Assembly: GCA_946553025.1 (NCBI GenBank) | Contig: CAMNRM010000016.1 | Coordinates: 17,877-81,876, forward strand | Reading direction: 5' to 3' | DNA length: 64,000 nt | Origin: an uncultured Clostridium sp. | Lineage (GTDB): Bacteria > Bacillota > Clostridia > Lachnospirales > Lachnospiraceae | Part shown: positions 1-8,303 of the stretch, in pieces | How positions within the stretch are numbered: position 1 is the stretch's first letter | Layout of the letters: each line of letters begins with the position of its first letter | Made by a program: the position numbers and the translations under genes | The notes under the pieces: model-generated | Databases searched by the model: none | What the model was told of the DNA's origin: nothing | Seen by the model: the letters and a program-made list of their open reading frames with translations, nothing else

Positions 1-249
1 GAAGAAGCCGAAAATGTATTAACCGCCCCCTCCTCGGCCCTGCTGCAAAAAGACGACGGAAGTCTGTGCGTGCAGAAGGTGGAAAACGGTCAGATCAAAG
101 AAGTTCCGGTGGAAATCGGCGTGGAAGGCGATATCCTGGTTGAACTTCTGCCTCTGGAAGAAGGAAGCCTGAAGGAAGGCGACAGCATCGTTATCTCGGC
201 CTCTTCGATGTACGCCGAGGGAATGACGGTAATGCCGATGATGCAGTAA
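1..249 (+). CDS. Efflux periplasmic-adaptor (MacA/HlyD-like) protein, C-terminal part
   Basis: An open frame enters at base 1 and stops with TAA at 247-249, giving about 82 C-terminal residues; the start lies outside the window. The visible part reads like the last barrel domain of a membrane fusion protein: a stretch resembling LLQKDDGSLCVQKVENGQ, then VPVEIGVEGD and LKEGDSIVI, the usual pattern of MacA-type adaptors. It ends about 115 bp before a MacB-like ATPase and permease, which is the standard order adaptor-ATPase-permease. In Gram-positives such adaptors are membrane-anchored and connect to a MacB-like exporter of peptides or drugs. The family call rests on the fragment and its neighbours. 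Confidence 0.75.
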   Translation, partial: EEAENVLTAPSSALLQKDDGSLCVQKVENGQIKEVPVEIGVEGDILVELLPLEEGSLKEGDSIVISASSMYAEGMTVMPMMQ

Positions 250-364
250 CTTTTGATACATAACCAGCCAGAAATCCGCCGGCAACAGGAAAAAATCTTA
301 AAAAGAAATCTTATAAGGCGGATTTTCTAATGGTATAGAAAGAACAAAACAGCAAGGAGCATCT

Positions 365-1150
365 ATGGATGTAAAACATAATCTTATCCGCAGTCTGGGG
401 AAAAAGAAAAATAAACTCCCCGACTACATGACAAAAAATGTTTCCGAAGATTTAATCCGCCTGGAAAATCTGGTAAAAATCTATGACACCGGTGCAATTA
501 AGGTTCTGGGTTTAAAAAAGATTAACCTGACCATCAAGCCCGGCGAATTTGTCGCCATTATGGGGCAGTCCGGTTCAGGAAAATCCACGCTGATGAATAT
601 CCTGGGATGTCTGGACAGGCAGACGCTGGGGCATTATTATCTGGACGGCATCGACACGGCAAGCTTAACCCCGAACCAGCTTTCCGAGGTGCGCAACCGG
701 AAAATCGGCTTCGTCTTTCAGTCTTTTAATCTGATTCCCCGGACGACCGCCGTAAAAAACGTAGAACTTCCCATGACCTACGCCCATATTTTATCGAAAA
801 AAGAGCGGCGTGAACGTGCCCTTGCCCTTTTAGAGCGTGTAGGTCTGGGGGCAAGATTTGAACACATGCCCAATGAGCTTTCCGGCGGGCAGCGCCAGAG
901 GGTCGCCATCGCCCGCGCCCTGGCCAACGAACCTCCGCTGATTTTAGCCGATGAGCCGACCGGAAACTTAGATACCGCCTCGTCGGTGGAAATTATGGAG
1001 TTGTTCAGCGCCCTGCACAAGGAAGGGGCAACGGTCGTTGTCGTAACCCATGAAGAGGATATCGCCGCCTTCACCGACCGGGTTATTCGCTTCCGCGACG
1101 GTCAGATCGTCAGCGATGTAAAGAAAGGAGGGGATAATCCATGCTCTTAG
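365..1150 (+). CDS. ABC transporter ATP-binding protein, MacB/LolD type
   Basis: This 261-residue ATPase energises export together with the next gene. Walker A GQSGSGKST lies at about residues 67-75, the Q-loop glutamine at 119, the signature LSGGQ at 172-176, Walker B LILADEP at 192-198 and the H-loop histidine at 229. Gly-Asn-Leu-Asp after Walker B is typical of the MacB/LolD branch. The N-terminus carries about 30 extra residues before the usual start of this family, rich in lysine. An AAGGAG ribosome binding site stands just before the ATG. The gene overlaps the permease by 10 bp, so the two are translationally coupled. The substrate cannot be read from sequence. Confidence 0.93.
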   Translation: MDVKHNLIRSLGKKKNKLPDYMTKNVSEDLIRLENLVKIYDTGAIKVLGLKKINLTIKPGEFVAIMGQSGSGKSTLMNILGCLDRQTLGHYYLDGIDTASLTPNQLSEVRNRKIGFVFQSFNLIPRTTAVKNVELPMTYAHILSKKERRERALALLERVGLGARFEHMPNELSGGQRQRVAIARALANEPPLILADEPTGNLDTASSVEIMELFSALHKEGATVVVVTHEEDIAAFTDRVIRFRDGQIVSDVKKGGDNPCS

Positions 1151-2355
1151 AAAATATGGCGATGGCATTCTCCGCCATCCGCGCAAATAAAATGCGTGCC
1201 ATCCTGACTATGCTCGGTATCGTTATCGGCATCGGTTCGGTTATCTCCATCGTTTCCATCGGCGATACCATGCGCAGTATGTTTGCCAGCCTTTATCAGG
1301 ATATCGGCATCACCCAGGGCTTTGTGCAGGTGCGTAGCTGGATGATTGACGACTTCCGCCAGAGCGATTGGTTCACCTTAGATGAGATGGCCCGGGTCAA
1401 GGAGGTGTTCGGCGATGAAATTGCCTATATTGACAGCAACGCTTATGAAACTGCCGAAGCCGTTTTCGGACGGAATAAAGTTCGGTTTGAATTTAGTGGA
1501 ATTGACTATAATTATCAGGATGTGCAGCCGGTTAATGTTGTTTACGGACGCTACTTAAATGAAGGTGATATCCTGGGAAGGAAACGCAACGCCCTGATGG
1601 ACGCAGACAGCGCCATGAAACTTTTCGGCACTGAAAACGCCGTAGGAAAAATGTTTCGGACAACGTTCTACGGCGATACCATGGACTTTACCGTCGTCGG
1701 TGTCTACCGCAAGGAGATGAGTCCTTTTCAGAAGCTGATGATGGGCGGAAACAGTGATAACGGAGCTGCCTACATTCCCTACACCATCTTAACCTGGCCC
1801 AACGATTTCTTTGGCGTTCTCCATGTCTTTGCTTCGGAAGATGTGGATTTGGCAGATTTTTACACGCGCCTGCAGAATTACATCGCCAAGGTAAAAGGCC
1901 GGAGTCCTGAACAGCTCTATGTCCAGACTGCCGTGGACGAGATGGGTTCTGTCGATCAGGTGATGGGCGGTCTGTCCGCTGCCGTAGGAGGAATCGCCGC
2001 AATCTCTCTTTTGGTCGGCGGAATCGGCATTATGAACATTATGCTCGTATCCGTAACCGAGCGAACCAGGGAAATCGGTATCCGCAAAGCCCTTGGCGCG
2101 AAAACCCGCGATGTTCTTATTCAGTTCTTAACGGAATCCGCCATTCTTTCGGCGATGGGCGGAATTATTGGAATTATTATCGGAACCGGTTTAGTGTCTA
2201 TCGGCGGCATGGTTCTTGGCGTCCCCGTGGTAATTAAACCTTTGATTGTTTTACTGGCGGTGGGCTTTTCTGCCATGGTGGGCATTTTCTTCGGACTTTA
2301 CCCGGCGTCCAAGGCCGCAAAATCTGATCCCATCGACGCCCTGCGTTACGAATAA
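1141..2355 (+). CDS. ABC transporter permease, MacB/FtsX-like
   Basis: The 404-residue protein has the MacB-type layout. One membrane helix lies near residues 17-40, following the amphipathic start ending in RANKMRAILTMLGI. A large extracytoplasmic domain of the MacB_PCD kind follows, then three C-terminal helices (from about residues 280, 325 and 365) with the conserved coupling motif TERTREIGIRKALGAK. With the upstream ATPase and adaptor it forms a tripartite-like exporter. The start overlaps the ATPase gene. A clear intrinsic terminator follows 36 bp after the stop and ends this operon. Substrates of such systems include antimicrobial peptides and lipoproteins; nothing here decides among them. 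Confidence 0.92.
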   Translation: MLLENMAMAFSAIRANKMRAILTMLGIVIGIGSVISIVSIGDTMRSMFASLYQDIGITQGFVQVRSWMIDDFRQSDWFTLDEMARVKEVFGDEIAYIDSNAYETAEAVFGRNKVRFEFSGIDYNYQDVQPVNVVYGRYLNEGDILGRKRNALMDADSAMKLFGTENAVGKMFRTTFYGDTMDFTVVGVYRKEMSPFQKLMMGGNSDNGAAYIPYTILTWPNDFFGVLHVFASEDVDLADFYTRLQNYIAKVKGRSPEQLYVQTAVDEMGSVDQVMGGLSAAVGGIAAISLLVGGIGIMNIMLVSVTERTREIGIRKALGAKTRDVLIQFLTESAILSAMGGIIGIIIGTGLVSIGGMVLGVPVVIKPLIVLLAVGFSAMVGIFFGLYPASKAAKSDPIDALRYE

Positions 2356-2390
2356 AAAGAAAAACAAAGCCGCAGCGAAACAGCGGTCAA

Positions 2391-2422
2391 AAATCCCCTT
2401 AGACAAAGGGGATTTTTTTTTG
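2391..2422 (+). terminator. Intrinsic terminator after the ABC exporter operon
   Basis: The arms AAATCCCCTT (2391-2400) and AAGGGGATTT (2406-2415) form a perfect 10-bp stem with a 5-nt loop, followed by a run of T. It closes the MacAB-like operon and separates it from the sugar regulon promoter. Confidence 0.93.
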
Positions 2423-2440
2423 GAATTATTTTCAAAATTT

Positions 2441-2525
2441 TTGAAATAACAGTTGACAACCCGTAAAAAACCTGCTATTATAAGATTAAAGTTGTTGAAA
2501 CAAAAGTAAAGTTGTTAATTCAACA
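2441..2525 (+). promoter_or_regulatory. Promoter and putative DeoR operators before the PfkB kinase gene
   Basis: TTGACA at 2453-2458 and TATTAT at 2476-2481 are 17 bp apart, and a TGC precedes the -10 element, so this is a strong sigma-A promoter with an extended -10. TTGTT-GA-AACAA at 2492-2503 is an inverted repeat covering the likely start site, and GTTG...CAAC at 2511-2524 is a second one. The 11-mer TTGAAATAACA at 2441-2451 recurs exactly at 3552-3562 ahead of the dehydrogenase gene. The DeoR-family regulator at 4916-5677 is the obvious binder, by inference. Confidence 0.8.
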
Positions 2526-2542
2526 GAAAAGGAGGACGCCGT

Positions 2543-3475
2543 ATGATTTACACGGTAACACTTAACCCCGCACTGGATAAAACGGTGGAGATTTTATCGT
2601 TCACCGTAGACAGTGTAAACCGCATAACCGCTATGCGGACAGATCCCGGCGGAAAAGGAATCAATGTTTCAAAAGTCATTGACAAGCTGGGAAGCAAAAG
2701 TATTGCTACAGGAATTCTTGGGGGAGGGACAGGAAAGGCAATTTTATCGGCTCTAGAAGCGATGAACCTTGCATCCTGCTTCCACTTTATCCCGGGAGAA
2801 ACGCGCACGAACCTGAAAGTTGTAGACCCCGAACGCCACACCAACACCGATATTAATGAACCGGGGCTTACCGTAACCGAAGATATTTTAAATGATCTTT
2901 TACGGGAACTTTTAGGAAAGCTGTCAAAGGAGGATATCGTTGTTCTGTCCGGAAGCCTTCCCAAGGGAGCGCCGAAGGACACCTATGGAACCTGGGTAAA
3001 AGCCTGCAGGGAGAGCGGAGCCAAGGTTATCCTTGATGCCGACGGCGATTTGCTCGAAGCCGGATTAAAGGCGTCCCCTTATCTGATTAAACCCAATAAC
3101 CATGAGATTTCCCGTCTGTTAAATGAAACCTTAAGCACACCGAAAGAATTAGAAGCGGCGGCAAAAAAACTGATGGCGCAGTACGGCATAACCAAGATTG
3201 TAGTGTCCATGGGCAGTGAGGGAGCGCTCTATGTGACCGAAGAAAGAACCGTTTATGCCGAAGGTCTGAAAGTTCCGGTGGGGAGCACCGTGGGCGCAGG
3301 CGACAGCGTTGTTGCAGCCCTTGCCGTAGCCGAAGAGTCCGGGATGAGCCTTGAAGAAGCTGTACGCCTCTCCACGGCAACCGGTGCGGCAAATGTTATG
3401 TGCAGCGGAACCCAGGCGGCAGAGTACGAGGTGATTAAAGAATTAATGCCGAAGGTTGTTTTTCATTCCTTATAA
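2543..3475 (+). CDS. pfkB: 1-phosphofructokinase / tagatose-6-phosphate kinase family (PfkB) sugar-phosphate kinase
   Basis: The 310-residue protein is a full-length LacC/FruK-type PfkB kinase. It starts with MIYTVTLNPALDKTVE, carries the substrate motif PGGKGINVSKV at about residues 35-45 and ends with the ATP/anion-hole motif GAGDSVVAA at 251-259, Asp254 being the predicted catalytic base. The family phosphorylates ketose monophosphates (fructose-1-P, tagatose-6-P) to bisphosphates for an aldolase. A GGAGG site precedes the ATG. In context the substrate should be the ketose phosphate made by the dehydrogenase at 3599, so fructose-1-P is not certain. No aldolase gene is adjacent. Confidence 0.88.
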   Translation: MIYTVTLNPALDKTVEILSFTVDSVNRITAMRTDPGGKGINVSKVIDKLGSKSIATGILGGGTGKAILSALEAMNLASCFHFIPGETRTNLKVVDPERHTNTDINEPGLTVTEDILNDLLRELLGKLSKEDIVVLSGSLPKGAPKDTYGTWVKACRESGAKVILDADGDLLEAGLKASPYLIKPNNHEISRLLNETLSTPKELEAAAKKLMAQYGITKIVVSMGSEGALYVTEERTVYAEGLKVPVGSTVGAGDSVVAALAVAEESGMSLEEAVRLSTATGAANVMCSGTQAAEYEVIKELMPKVVFHSL

Positions 3476-3548
3476 CCTTCAGCAGAAAATTGATATGTTA
3501 TTCATGAGCGGGAGTTTTCTATAAATAATAGAAGGAAAAAGAAAATAA

Positions 3549-3581
3549 TTGTTGAAATAACAAAGCATTTTAGGTTATGAT
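3549..3581 (+). promoter_or_regulatory. Promoter with embedded TTGTT-N5-AACAA operator before the dehydrogenase gene
   Basis: TTGTT (3549-3553) and AACAA (3559-3563) form an inverted repeat that overlaps a -35-like TTGAAA (3552-3557). A -10-like TATGAT sits at 3576-3581, 18 bp downstream. The same half-sites occur at 2492-2503, which suggests a shared repressor, probably the DeoR protein encoded downstream. Confidence 0.65.
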
Positions 3582-3598
3582 AAGAAAGGAGTTTTATA

Positions 3599-4867
3599 AT
3601 GAAAGCAAGGGGCGTAAGATTACATGGAGCAAACGATTTAAGACTGGAAGAATTTGAACTGCCGGAGATCACGGATGATGAGATTCTGGTTAAGGTAGTA
3701 TCGGACAGCATCTGTATGTCAACCTATAAGTGTGCCATCCTTGGCGAAAAGCACAAACGTGTTCACGATGATGTGGCTGAACATCCGGCGATTATGGGCC
3801 ATGAATTTGCCGGGGACATTGTCAAGGTAGGGAAGAACCATCAGGAAACCTTTAAACCAGGGATGAAGTTCACCCTTCAGCCGGCATTAAACTACAAGGG
3901 AACCATGTGGAGCCCGGGCTACTCCTATGAATTTTTCGGCGGGGATGCGACCTACTGCATTATTCCGGCAGAGGTTATGGAACTGGGATGCCTTTTAGAG
4001 TACAAGGGACGTGCCTATTATGAGGCTTCTCTTGCAGAACCCATGTCTTGCAGCATCGGTGCATTTAACGCTGCCTATCATACGCAGATGGGTGTGTACA
4101 CGCACCAGATGGGCATTAAGGAGAACGGAAAGCTGGCGATTACGGCAGGAGCAGGCCCTATGGGTCTGGGTGCCTTAACCTACGCCCTTCACCGGGATGT
4201 ACGTCCTTCGATGGTGGTTGTAACTGATTTGGATCAGGATCGTCTGGATCGCGCAGCACAGCTTTTCCCGCCGCAGGAGTATGCAAAGGAAGGCATTGAA
4301 GTTCATTTTGTCAATACTGGAAAGTTTGATGATCCGGTAGCTGAGCTTCTGCGGATTTCCGGCGGAACCGGTTATGATGATGTTCTCTGCTATGCGCCGG
4401 TAGCCGCGGTAGTAACCCAGTCCAGCGCGATTTTAGGACGTGACGGCTGTCTGAATTTCTTTGCCGGTCCGACCGACAGCAAGTTTTCTGCAACCATGAA
4501 TTTTTACGATGTACATTATAATTCAACCCATGTTATGGGAACCACGGGCGGAAATACCGCAGATATGATTGAATCTCTGGAACTTACGGCCGCAAAGCGC
4601 ATCAATCCGGCAGTTATGGTAACCCATATCGGCGGACTGGACGCAGCAGCCGAAACCACGCTGAACCTGCCGAAGATCCCCGGCGGAAAGAAGTTAATCT
4701 ATACCTGGCTTTCCATGCCGCTGACCGCTTTAACGGATCTGCGGGCAAAGGGCGAGGAGAATAAGGATCAGCGTCTGATTGCCTTGGCGGATATTGTTGA
4801 CGCACATCAGGGCTTATGGTGTCCGGAGGCAGAAGAGTATCTGCTGGAAAACTTTATCGAAAAATAA
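3599..4867 (+). CDS. Zinc-type medium-chain dehydrogenase, L-sorbose-1-phosphate reductase-like
   Basis: This 422-residue medium-chain dehydrogenase/reductase has predicted catalytic zinc ligands Cys39 and His68-Glu69 (in GHEF) and a Rossmann domain with AGAGPMGLGALTYA near residue 185. Its length and the motifs around FFAGPTDSKFSATMNFYDVHYN fit the SorE-like group that interconverts L-sorbose-1-phosphate and D-glucitol-6-phosphate, rather than simple alcohol dehydrogenases. AAAGGAG precedes the ATG. It lies between a PfkB kinase and a DeoR regulator, with a mannitol-type PTS permease downstream. It probably oxidises an imported hexitol phosphate to a ketose phosphate. The exact polyol is unresolved. 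Confidence 0.8.
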   Translation: MKARGVRLHGANDLRLEEFELPEITDDEILVKVVSDSICMSTYKCAILGEKHKRVHDDVAEHPAIMGHEFAGDIVKVGKNHQETFKPGMKFTLQPALNYKGTMWSPGYSYEFFGGDATYCIIPAEVMELGCLLEYKGRAYYEASLAEPMSCSIGAFNAAYHTQMGVYTHQMGIKENGKLAITAGAGPMGLGALTYALHRDVRPSMVVVTDLDQDRLDRAAQLFPPQEYAKEGIEVHFVNTGKFDDPVAELLRISGGTGYDDVLCYAPVAAVVTQSSAILGRDGCLNFFAGPTDSKFSATMNFYDVHYNSTHVMGTTGGNTADMIESLELTAAKRINPAVMVTHIGGLDAAAETTLNLPKIPGGKKLIYTWLSMPLTALTDLRAKGEENKDQRLIALADIVDAHQGLWCPEAEEYLLENFIEK

Positions 4868-4877
4868 AATGTGCCAT

Positions 4878-4910
4878 CCTCCCGTCCGGGGCCCTGGCAC
4901 AGACGGGAGG
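4878..4910 (+). promoter_or_regulatory. Hairpin that buries the ribosome binding site of the DeoR gene
   Basis: CCTCCCGTC (4878-4886) pairs perfectly with GACGGGAGG (4902-4910), leaving a 15-nt loop. The 3' arm is itself the Shine-Dalgarno sequence for the TTG start at 4916. The structure would lower translation of the regulator unless opened, for example by ribosomes finishing the upstream gene only 10 bp away. Confidence 0.7.
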
Positions 4911-4915
4911 TACGA

Positions 4916-5677
4916 TTGGATTCTATGGAAATGCGCAGAAATGCGATTGTTGAACTGATTAATAAGAATGAAACGGTGAGTTTTTCTCAAATTAAGGAAG
5001 CTTTTCCGCAGGTATCGGAGATGACGCTGCGCACCGATTTGAAACTTTTAGACAATGCCAAGAGAATTGTGCGGATTCACGGAGGGGCAAAGTCGGTGCA
5101 GATGGTGATTGGGACGGACGACTATCTAAGCAAACGATCTGTCCGCAATATTCCGGAAAAACAGTTCATTGCCGAAAAAGCCCTTTCCCTGCTTCGGCCG
5201 GACACGACGATCTTTATCGATTCGGGAAGCACGACGACCATGCTGGCCCACCAGTTACCCGACCAGTCAAACCTGATCTATACGACGGGTTTAAGCTGCG
5301 CCACGGAACTGGCCAGTCTTTCACGGCCCACGGTGATTCTTCCCGGCGGAAGGTTAAACCGCTACAGCCAGAGTGTGTACGGGATTTCGGCGGTAAAGGA
5401 ATTAGAGCGGGTGAATTTTAACCAGACCTTTTTAGGGGTGACCAGCTACCATAAAGCCACGGGCTTTACCTGCGGGAGCAATGACGAGGCGGTGCTTAAG
5501 CAGACCGCGATACGCCAGTCCGAACAGACCATTGTCCTGATTGACTCTTCAAAAATCGGCGAAAAGAGCACATTTAATATCTGCAGTCTGGCCGAGGTGG
5601 ACATCGTTGTTTCGGACGGAAAATTACCGGAAGACTTCTTAGAAGACTGCCGCAGGTTTCATGTAGAAGTTTTGTAG
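4916..5677 (+). CDS. DeoR-family transcriptional regulator of the polyol PTS regulon
   Basis: The protein has an N-terminal helix-turn-helix (RRNAIVELINKNETVSFSQI onwards, with SEMTLRTDLKLLD as recognition region) and a DeoR C-terminal sensor domain with the sugar-phosphate pocket motifs FIDSGSTTT and VDIVVSDGKLP. About 253 residues is the normal size. The start is taken as TTG at 4916, placed 5 nt after GGGAGG; ATG 4925 is an alternative, while an upstream GTG (4871) lacks a ribosome binding site and adds unusual residues. Such repressors are usually released by a sugar phosphate. The TTGTT/AACAA repeats at 2492 and 3549 are its likely targets. Confidence 0.9.
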   Translation: MDSMEMRRNAIVELINKNETVSFSQIKEAFPQVSEMTLRTDLKLLDNAKRIVRIHGGAKSVQMVIGTDDYLSKRSVRNIPEKQFIAEKALSLLRPDTTIFIDSGSTTTMLAHQLPDQSNLIYTTGLSCATELASLSRPTVILPGGRLNRYSQSVYGISAVKELERVNFNQTFLGVTSYHKATGFTCGSNDEAVLKQTAIRQSEQTIVLIDSSKIGEKSTFNICSLAEVDIVVSDGKLPEDFLEDCRRFHVEVL

Positions 5678-5784
5678 AGGTGCAGCGGGGAGAGGGAGCC
5701 CCGGATGTACCCTCCTGTGAGAACAGCAGCCTTTTTCTTCAATCAGTTCTTCGACGCTTTCGCCCAGAATGAGGAGGAGTATCG

Positions 5785-7653
5785 TTGAAGAATAATGTAC
5801 AGAAATTTGGCAAATTTTTATCGGCAATGGTTATGCCCAATATCGGTGCGCTGATTGCCTTTGGTTTTCTTGCCGCCCTGTTTATAGATACCGGGTGGAT
5901 ACCCAATAAAGGATTTAACAGCATGGTCGGCCCGATGCTGACCTATCTGATTCCTATTTTAATTGCTTCGACCGGAGGCCGGATGATCGGCGGCGACCGG
6001 GGCCGGGTTGTCGGCGCAATTGCCGTTATCGGCGCGATTTTGAGCAACACGGACATTACGATGCTGATGGCTGCTATGGTTATGGGCCCTCTGGCAGGCT
6101 TTTGCATCAAGAAATTTGACGAAGCCATGGAAGGCCGTATGCCGGCAGGCTTCGAGATGCTGATTAATAACTTTTCCGCCGGGATTATCGGTATGCTCTT
6201 AGCTATGCTTGGCTATATCGCGATCGGCCCGATAATGAGCGGAATCCTTCAGGTTCTCTCCGGCGGTGTAAATGCCCTGGTAGAACATGAGGTTCTTCCT
6301 CTGATTGCCGTGTTCATCGAACCGGCAAAGGTACTGTTTTTAAATAATGCCATCAACCACGGCATTTTCACCCCCATTGCCACGGCGCAGGCCGCCGAAA
6401 CGGGAAAATCCATTATGTACATGCTGGAACCCAACCCCGGCCCCGGCCTTGGCGTGCTGTTAGCCTATATGATTTTCTGTAAAGATAAGGCAACCAAGGA
6501 CTCCGCTCCCGGTGCGGTAATTATCCACCTTCTGGGCGGCATCCATGAAATTTACTTCCCCTATATCCTGATGAATCCGCTGGTGATTATTGCCCCGATT
6601 CTGGGAAGTATCGTTGGTATCTTCTGGTTTAATATGACGGGCTGCGGTCTGTCCGGCCCGGCATCCCCCGGTTCCATCATCGCCTACCTGATGATGACCC
6701 CCGGATCGGATATGTTTAAGGTAATTATCGGCGTAATTCTCTCCGCGGGTGTTTCCTTCGCCGTTGCCTCGGTGCTGGTAAAGATGGCCGGAGGAAAGAG
6801 CCTGGAAGAAGCCCAGAGCGAGATGGCAGCCATGAAAGCCCAGGCAAAGGGAGAAACCCCTTCTGCTCCGGGAACCATCGAAAATGCTGTCGGAATTAAG
6901 AAAATTATCTTCGCCTGTGATGCAGGTATGGGTTCGTCCGCCATGGGCGCAACAAAGTTCCGTAACCGCATCAAAGCCAACCGCCCGGATATCACCGTAA
7001 CCAATACATCCGTAGATAATATCCCCTCCGACTGCGATATCGCCGTCGTACAGACAACCCTGGCCGACCGTGCCAAGAAATCCGCGCCCCAGGCCCAGCT
7101 CATCACCATCGGAAACTTCCTGGCCGACCCTGCCTTAGACGCCTTATACGTACAGCTGACCACCGGGGATGCCCCCGCCGTTTCCGAAACCGGAGAAAAC
7201 ACAGACATCGTAATTCCCGATGTCCCGGTAAAGAAACAGGTCATCATCGCCGACGGCATTCATCTTGGCCAAACCCCGGTAACCAAGGAAGAAGCCATTC
7301 AGGCCGCCGGAGAGATGCTCGTTAAACTTGGCTATGTCGATCACACCTACGTTGACGCCATGCAGGAACGTGAAAAACTGGTATCCACCTACATCGGCAT
7401 GGGTGTAGCCATCCCCCATGGAACCACCCAGGCCAAAGGTACAGTAAAGAAAACCGGAATCGTATTCTTCCAGTATCCGGAAGGCGTAGATTTCGGCGCA
7501 GAAAAAGCCCAGCTGGTCTTCGGCATCGCCGGAATCGGTGACGAGCACCTGGATCTTCTAAGCAAACTCTGCACCCTTCTCGAAGACCAGGAACGTCTGG
7601 AAAAGCTGAAAACGACAGACGATGTAAATTGGGTACTCGACCAGCTTTCCTAA
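5785..7653 (+). CDS. mtlA: PTS mannitol-type transporter subunit EIICBA
   Basis: The 622-residue fusion has an EIIC membrane domain (about residues 1-340) with the mannitol-family signature GGIHEIYFPYILMNP. An EIIB domain follows with the phospho-cysteine loop FACDAGMGSS (Cys378). Last is an EIIA domain with the phospho-histidine in AIPHGT (His545). It imports and phosphorylates a hexitol using HPr-P; ptsH and ptsI lie nearby at 11.6-13.7 kb. Translation starts at TTG 5785 after GAGGAGG at 5771-5777. Because its partners are a sorbose-1-P-reductase-like enzyme and a PfkB kinase rather than mannitol-1-P dehydrogenase (MtlD), the substrate may not be mannitol. A terminator follows. Confidence 0.92.
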   Translation: MKNNVQKFGKFLSAMVMPNIGALIAFGFLAALFIDTGWIPNKGFNSMVGPMLTYLIPILIASTGGRMIGGDRGRVVGAIAVIGAILSNTDITMLMAAMVMGPLAGFCIKKFDEAMEGRMPAGFEMLINNFSAGIIGMLLAMLGYIAIGPIMSGILQVLSGGVNALVEHEVLPLIAVFIEPAKVLFLNNAINHGIFTPIATAQAAETGKSIMYMLEPNPGPGLGVLLAYMIFCKDKATKDSAPGAVIIHLLGGIHEIYFPYILMNPLVIIAPILGSIVGIFWFNMTGCGLSGPASPGSIIAYLMMTPGSDMFKVIIGVILSAGVSFAVASVLVKMAGGKSLEEAQSEMAAMKAQAKGETPSAPGTIENAVGIKKIIFACDAGMGSSAMGATKFRNRIKANRPDITVTNTSVDNIPSDCDIAVVQTTLADRAKKSAPQAQLITIGNFLADPALDALYVQLTTGDAPAVSETGENTDIVIPDVPVKKQVIIADGIHLGQTPVTKEEAIQAAGEMLVKLGYVDHTYVDAMQEREKLVSTYIGMGVAIPHGTTQAKGTVKKTGIVFFQYPEGVDFGAEKAQLVFGIAGIGDEHLDLLSKLCTLLEDQERLEKLKTTDDVNWVLDQLS

Positions 7654-7690
7654 AATCTTTTGATATTTTATCTTATTCTACATTCTCTCA

Positions 7691-7727
7691 AAAAAACTGC
7701 CGCAAGCATTCCGCGGCAGTTTTTTTG
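7691..7727 (+). terminator. Intrinsic terminator after the PTS regulon
   Basis: The arms AAACTGCCGC and GCGGCAGTTT surround a short loop (aagcattcc) and are followed by seven T. A-rich and T-rich flanks make it potentially bidirectional. Confidence 0.93.
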
Positions 7728-7775
7728 CCTTCTTTACATCCCTCTTAAAATTTATGAAAAATTTAGCATACCCCC

Positions 7776-7804
7776 TCGCAAAGATAAGAATTATATGGTA
7801 TACT
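7776..7804 (+). promoter_or_regulatory. Extended -10 promoter of the cdaA operon
   Basis: TATACT at 7799-7804 is preceded by TGG, an extended -10. A weak -35-like TCGCAA sits 17 bp upstream (7776-7781). It lies about 50 bp before the first gene of the cdaA cluster and after the previous terminator. Confidence 0.55.
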
Positions 7805-7856
7805 TAATTGATATGACAAGGAAAGTCTTGACATTTCTGGAAGAAGGAGCGGCAAC

Positions 7857-8303
7857 ATGCTGAATGAAGAGAAAATCAAATTAATGACAGGAATTGCCAT
7901 GTTTGAAAAAAAAGAAGGAAAAAAAATCTTCCCGTTAAACCGTTATTTTAAAAGCGATTATATCAGCAGCCACCTGATGGCCGCATTTTTCGGATATACG
8001 TTCTGCTGCTGCCTGGCAGCGGTGCTGTGGGGACTGTATCACCTGGAAGAACTTTTGAGCAGCCTTCAGATGGAGATGCTTCTTGATCTGGGAAAACATT
8101 TTGCCCTGCTTTATTTTGCGGGCCTTTTGCTCTACCTGCTGCTTGTTTTTTTCGTTTACCGACGGCGGTATGCGTATGCCAGAGGCGGTATGCGGGTGTA
8201 TGTGGCGAAGCTAAGGCGTCTGGAAAAGCGCTACACGCAGCAGAACCGGGAAAGGGAGATAACAAAGGAGGGCATTCGGCATGATAGGTCTTCTGGTATT
8301 TAA
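7857..8303 (+). CDS. Small membrane protein of unknown function, first gene of the cdaA operon
   Basis: This 148-residue protein has two predicted membrane helices (about residues 40-62 and 83-105) between a basic N-terminus and a strongly basic C-terminal tail with many Arg and Lys. AAGGAG at 7844-7849 supports the ATG. Its last 23 bases overlap the next membrane-protein gene, so the pair is translationally coupled. I do not recognise a named family. Being encoded just before CdaA and CdaR, it may act at the membrane with the cyclic-di-AMP machinery, but that is inference from position only. Confidence 0.75.
   Translation: MLNEEKIKLMTGIAMFEKKEGKKIFPLNRYFKSDYISSHLMAAFFGYTFCCCLAAVLWGLYHLEELLSSLQMEMLLDLGKHFALLYFAGLLLYLLLVFFVYRRRYAYARGGMRVYVAKLRRLEKRYTQQNREREITKEGIRHDRSSGI

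Noticed and set aside
6684..7259. 191-codon frame antisense to mtlA, and similar long antisense frames at 12278, 20962, 57560 and 58931
   Set aside because: All lie fully inside well-identified genes of the other strand and reflect codon bias of GC-rich third positions.
7660..7863. 67-codon frame between mtlA and the cdaA operon
   Set aside because: It runs through the intrinsic terminator at 7691-7727 and the promoter at 7799; no ribosome binding site or protein-like pattern.
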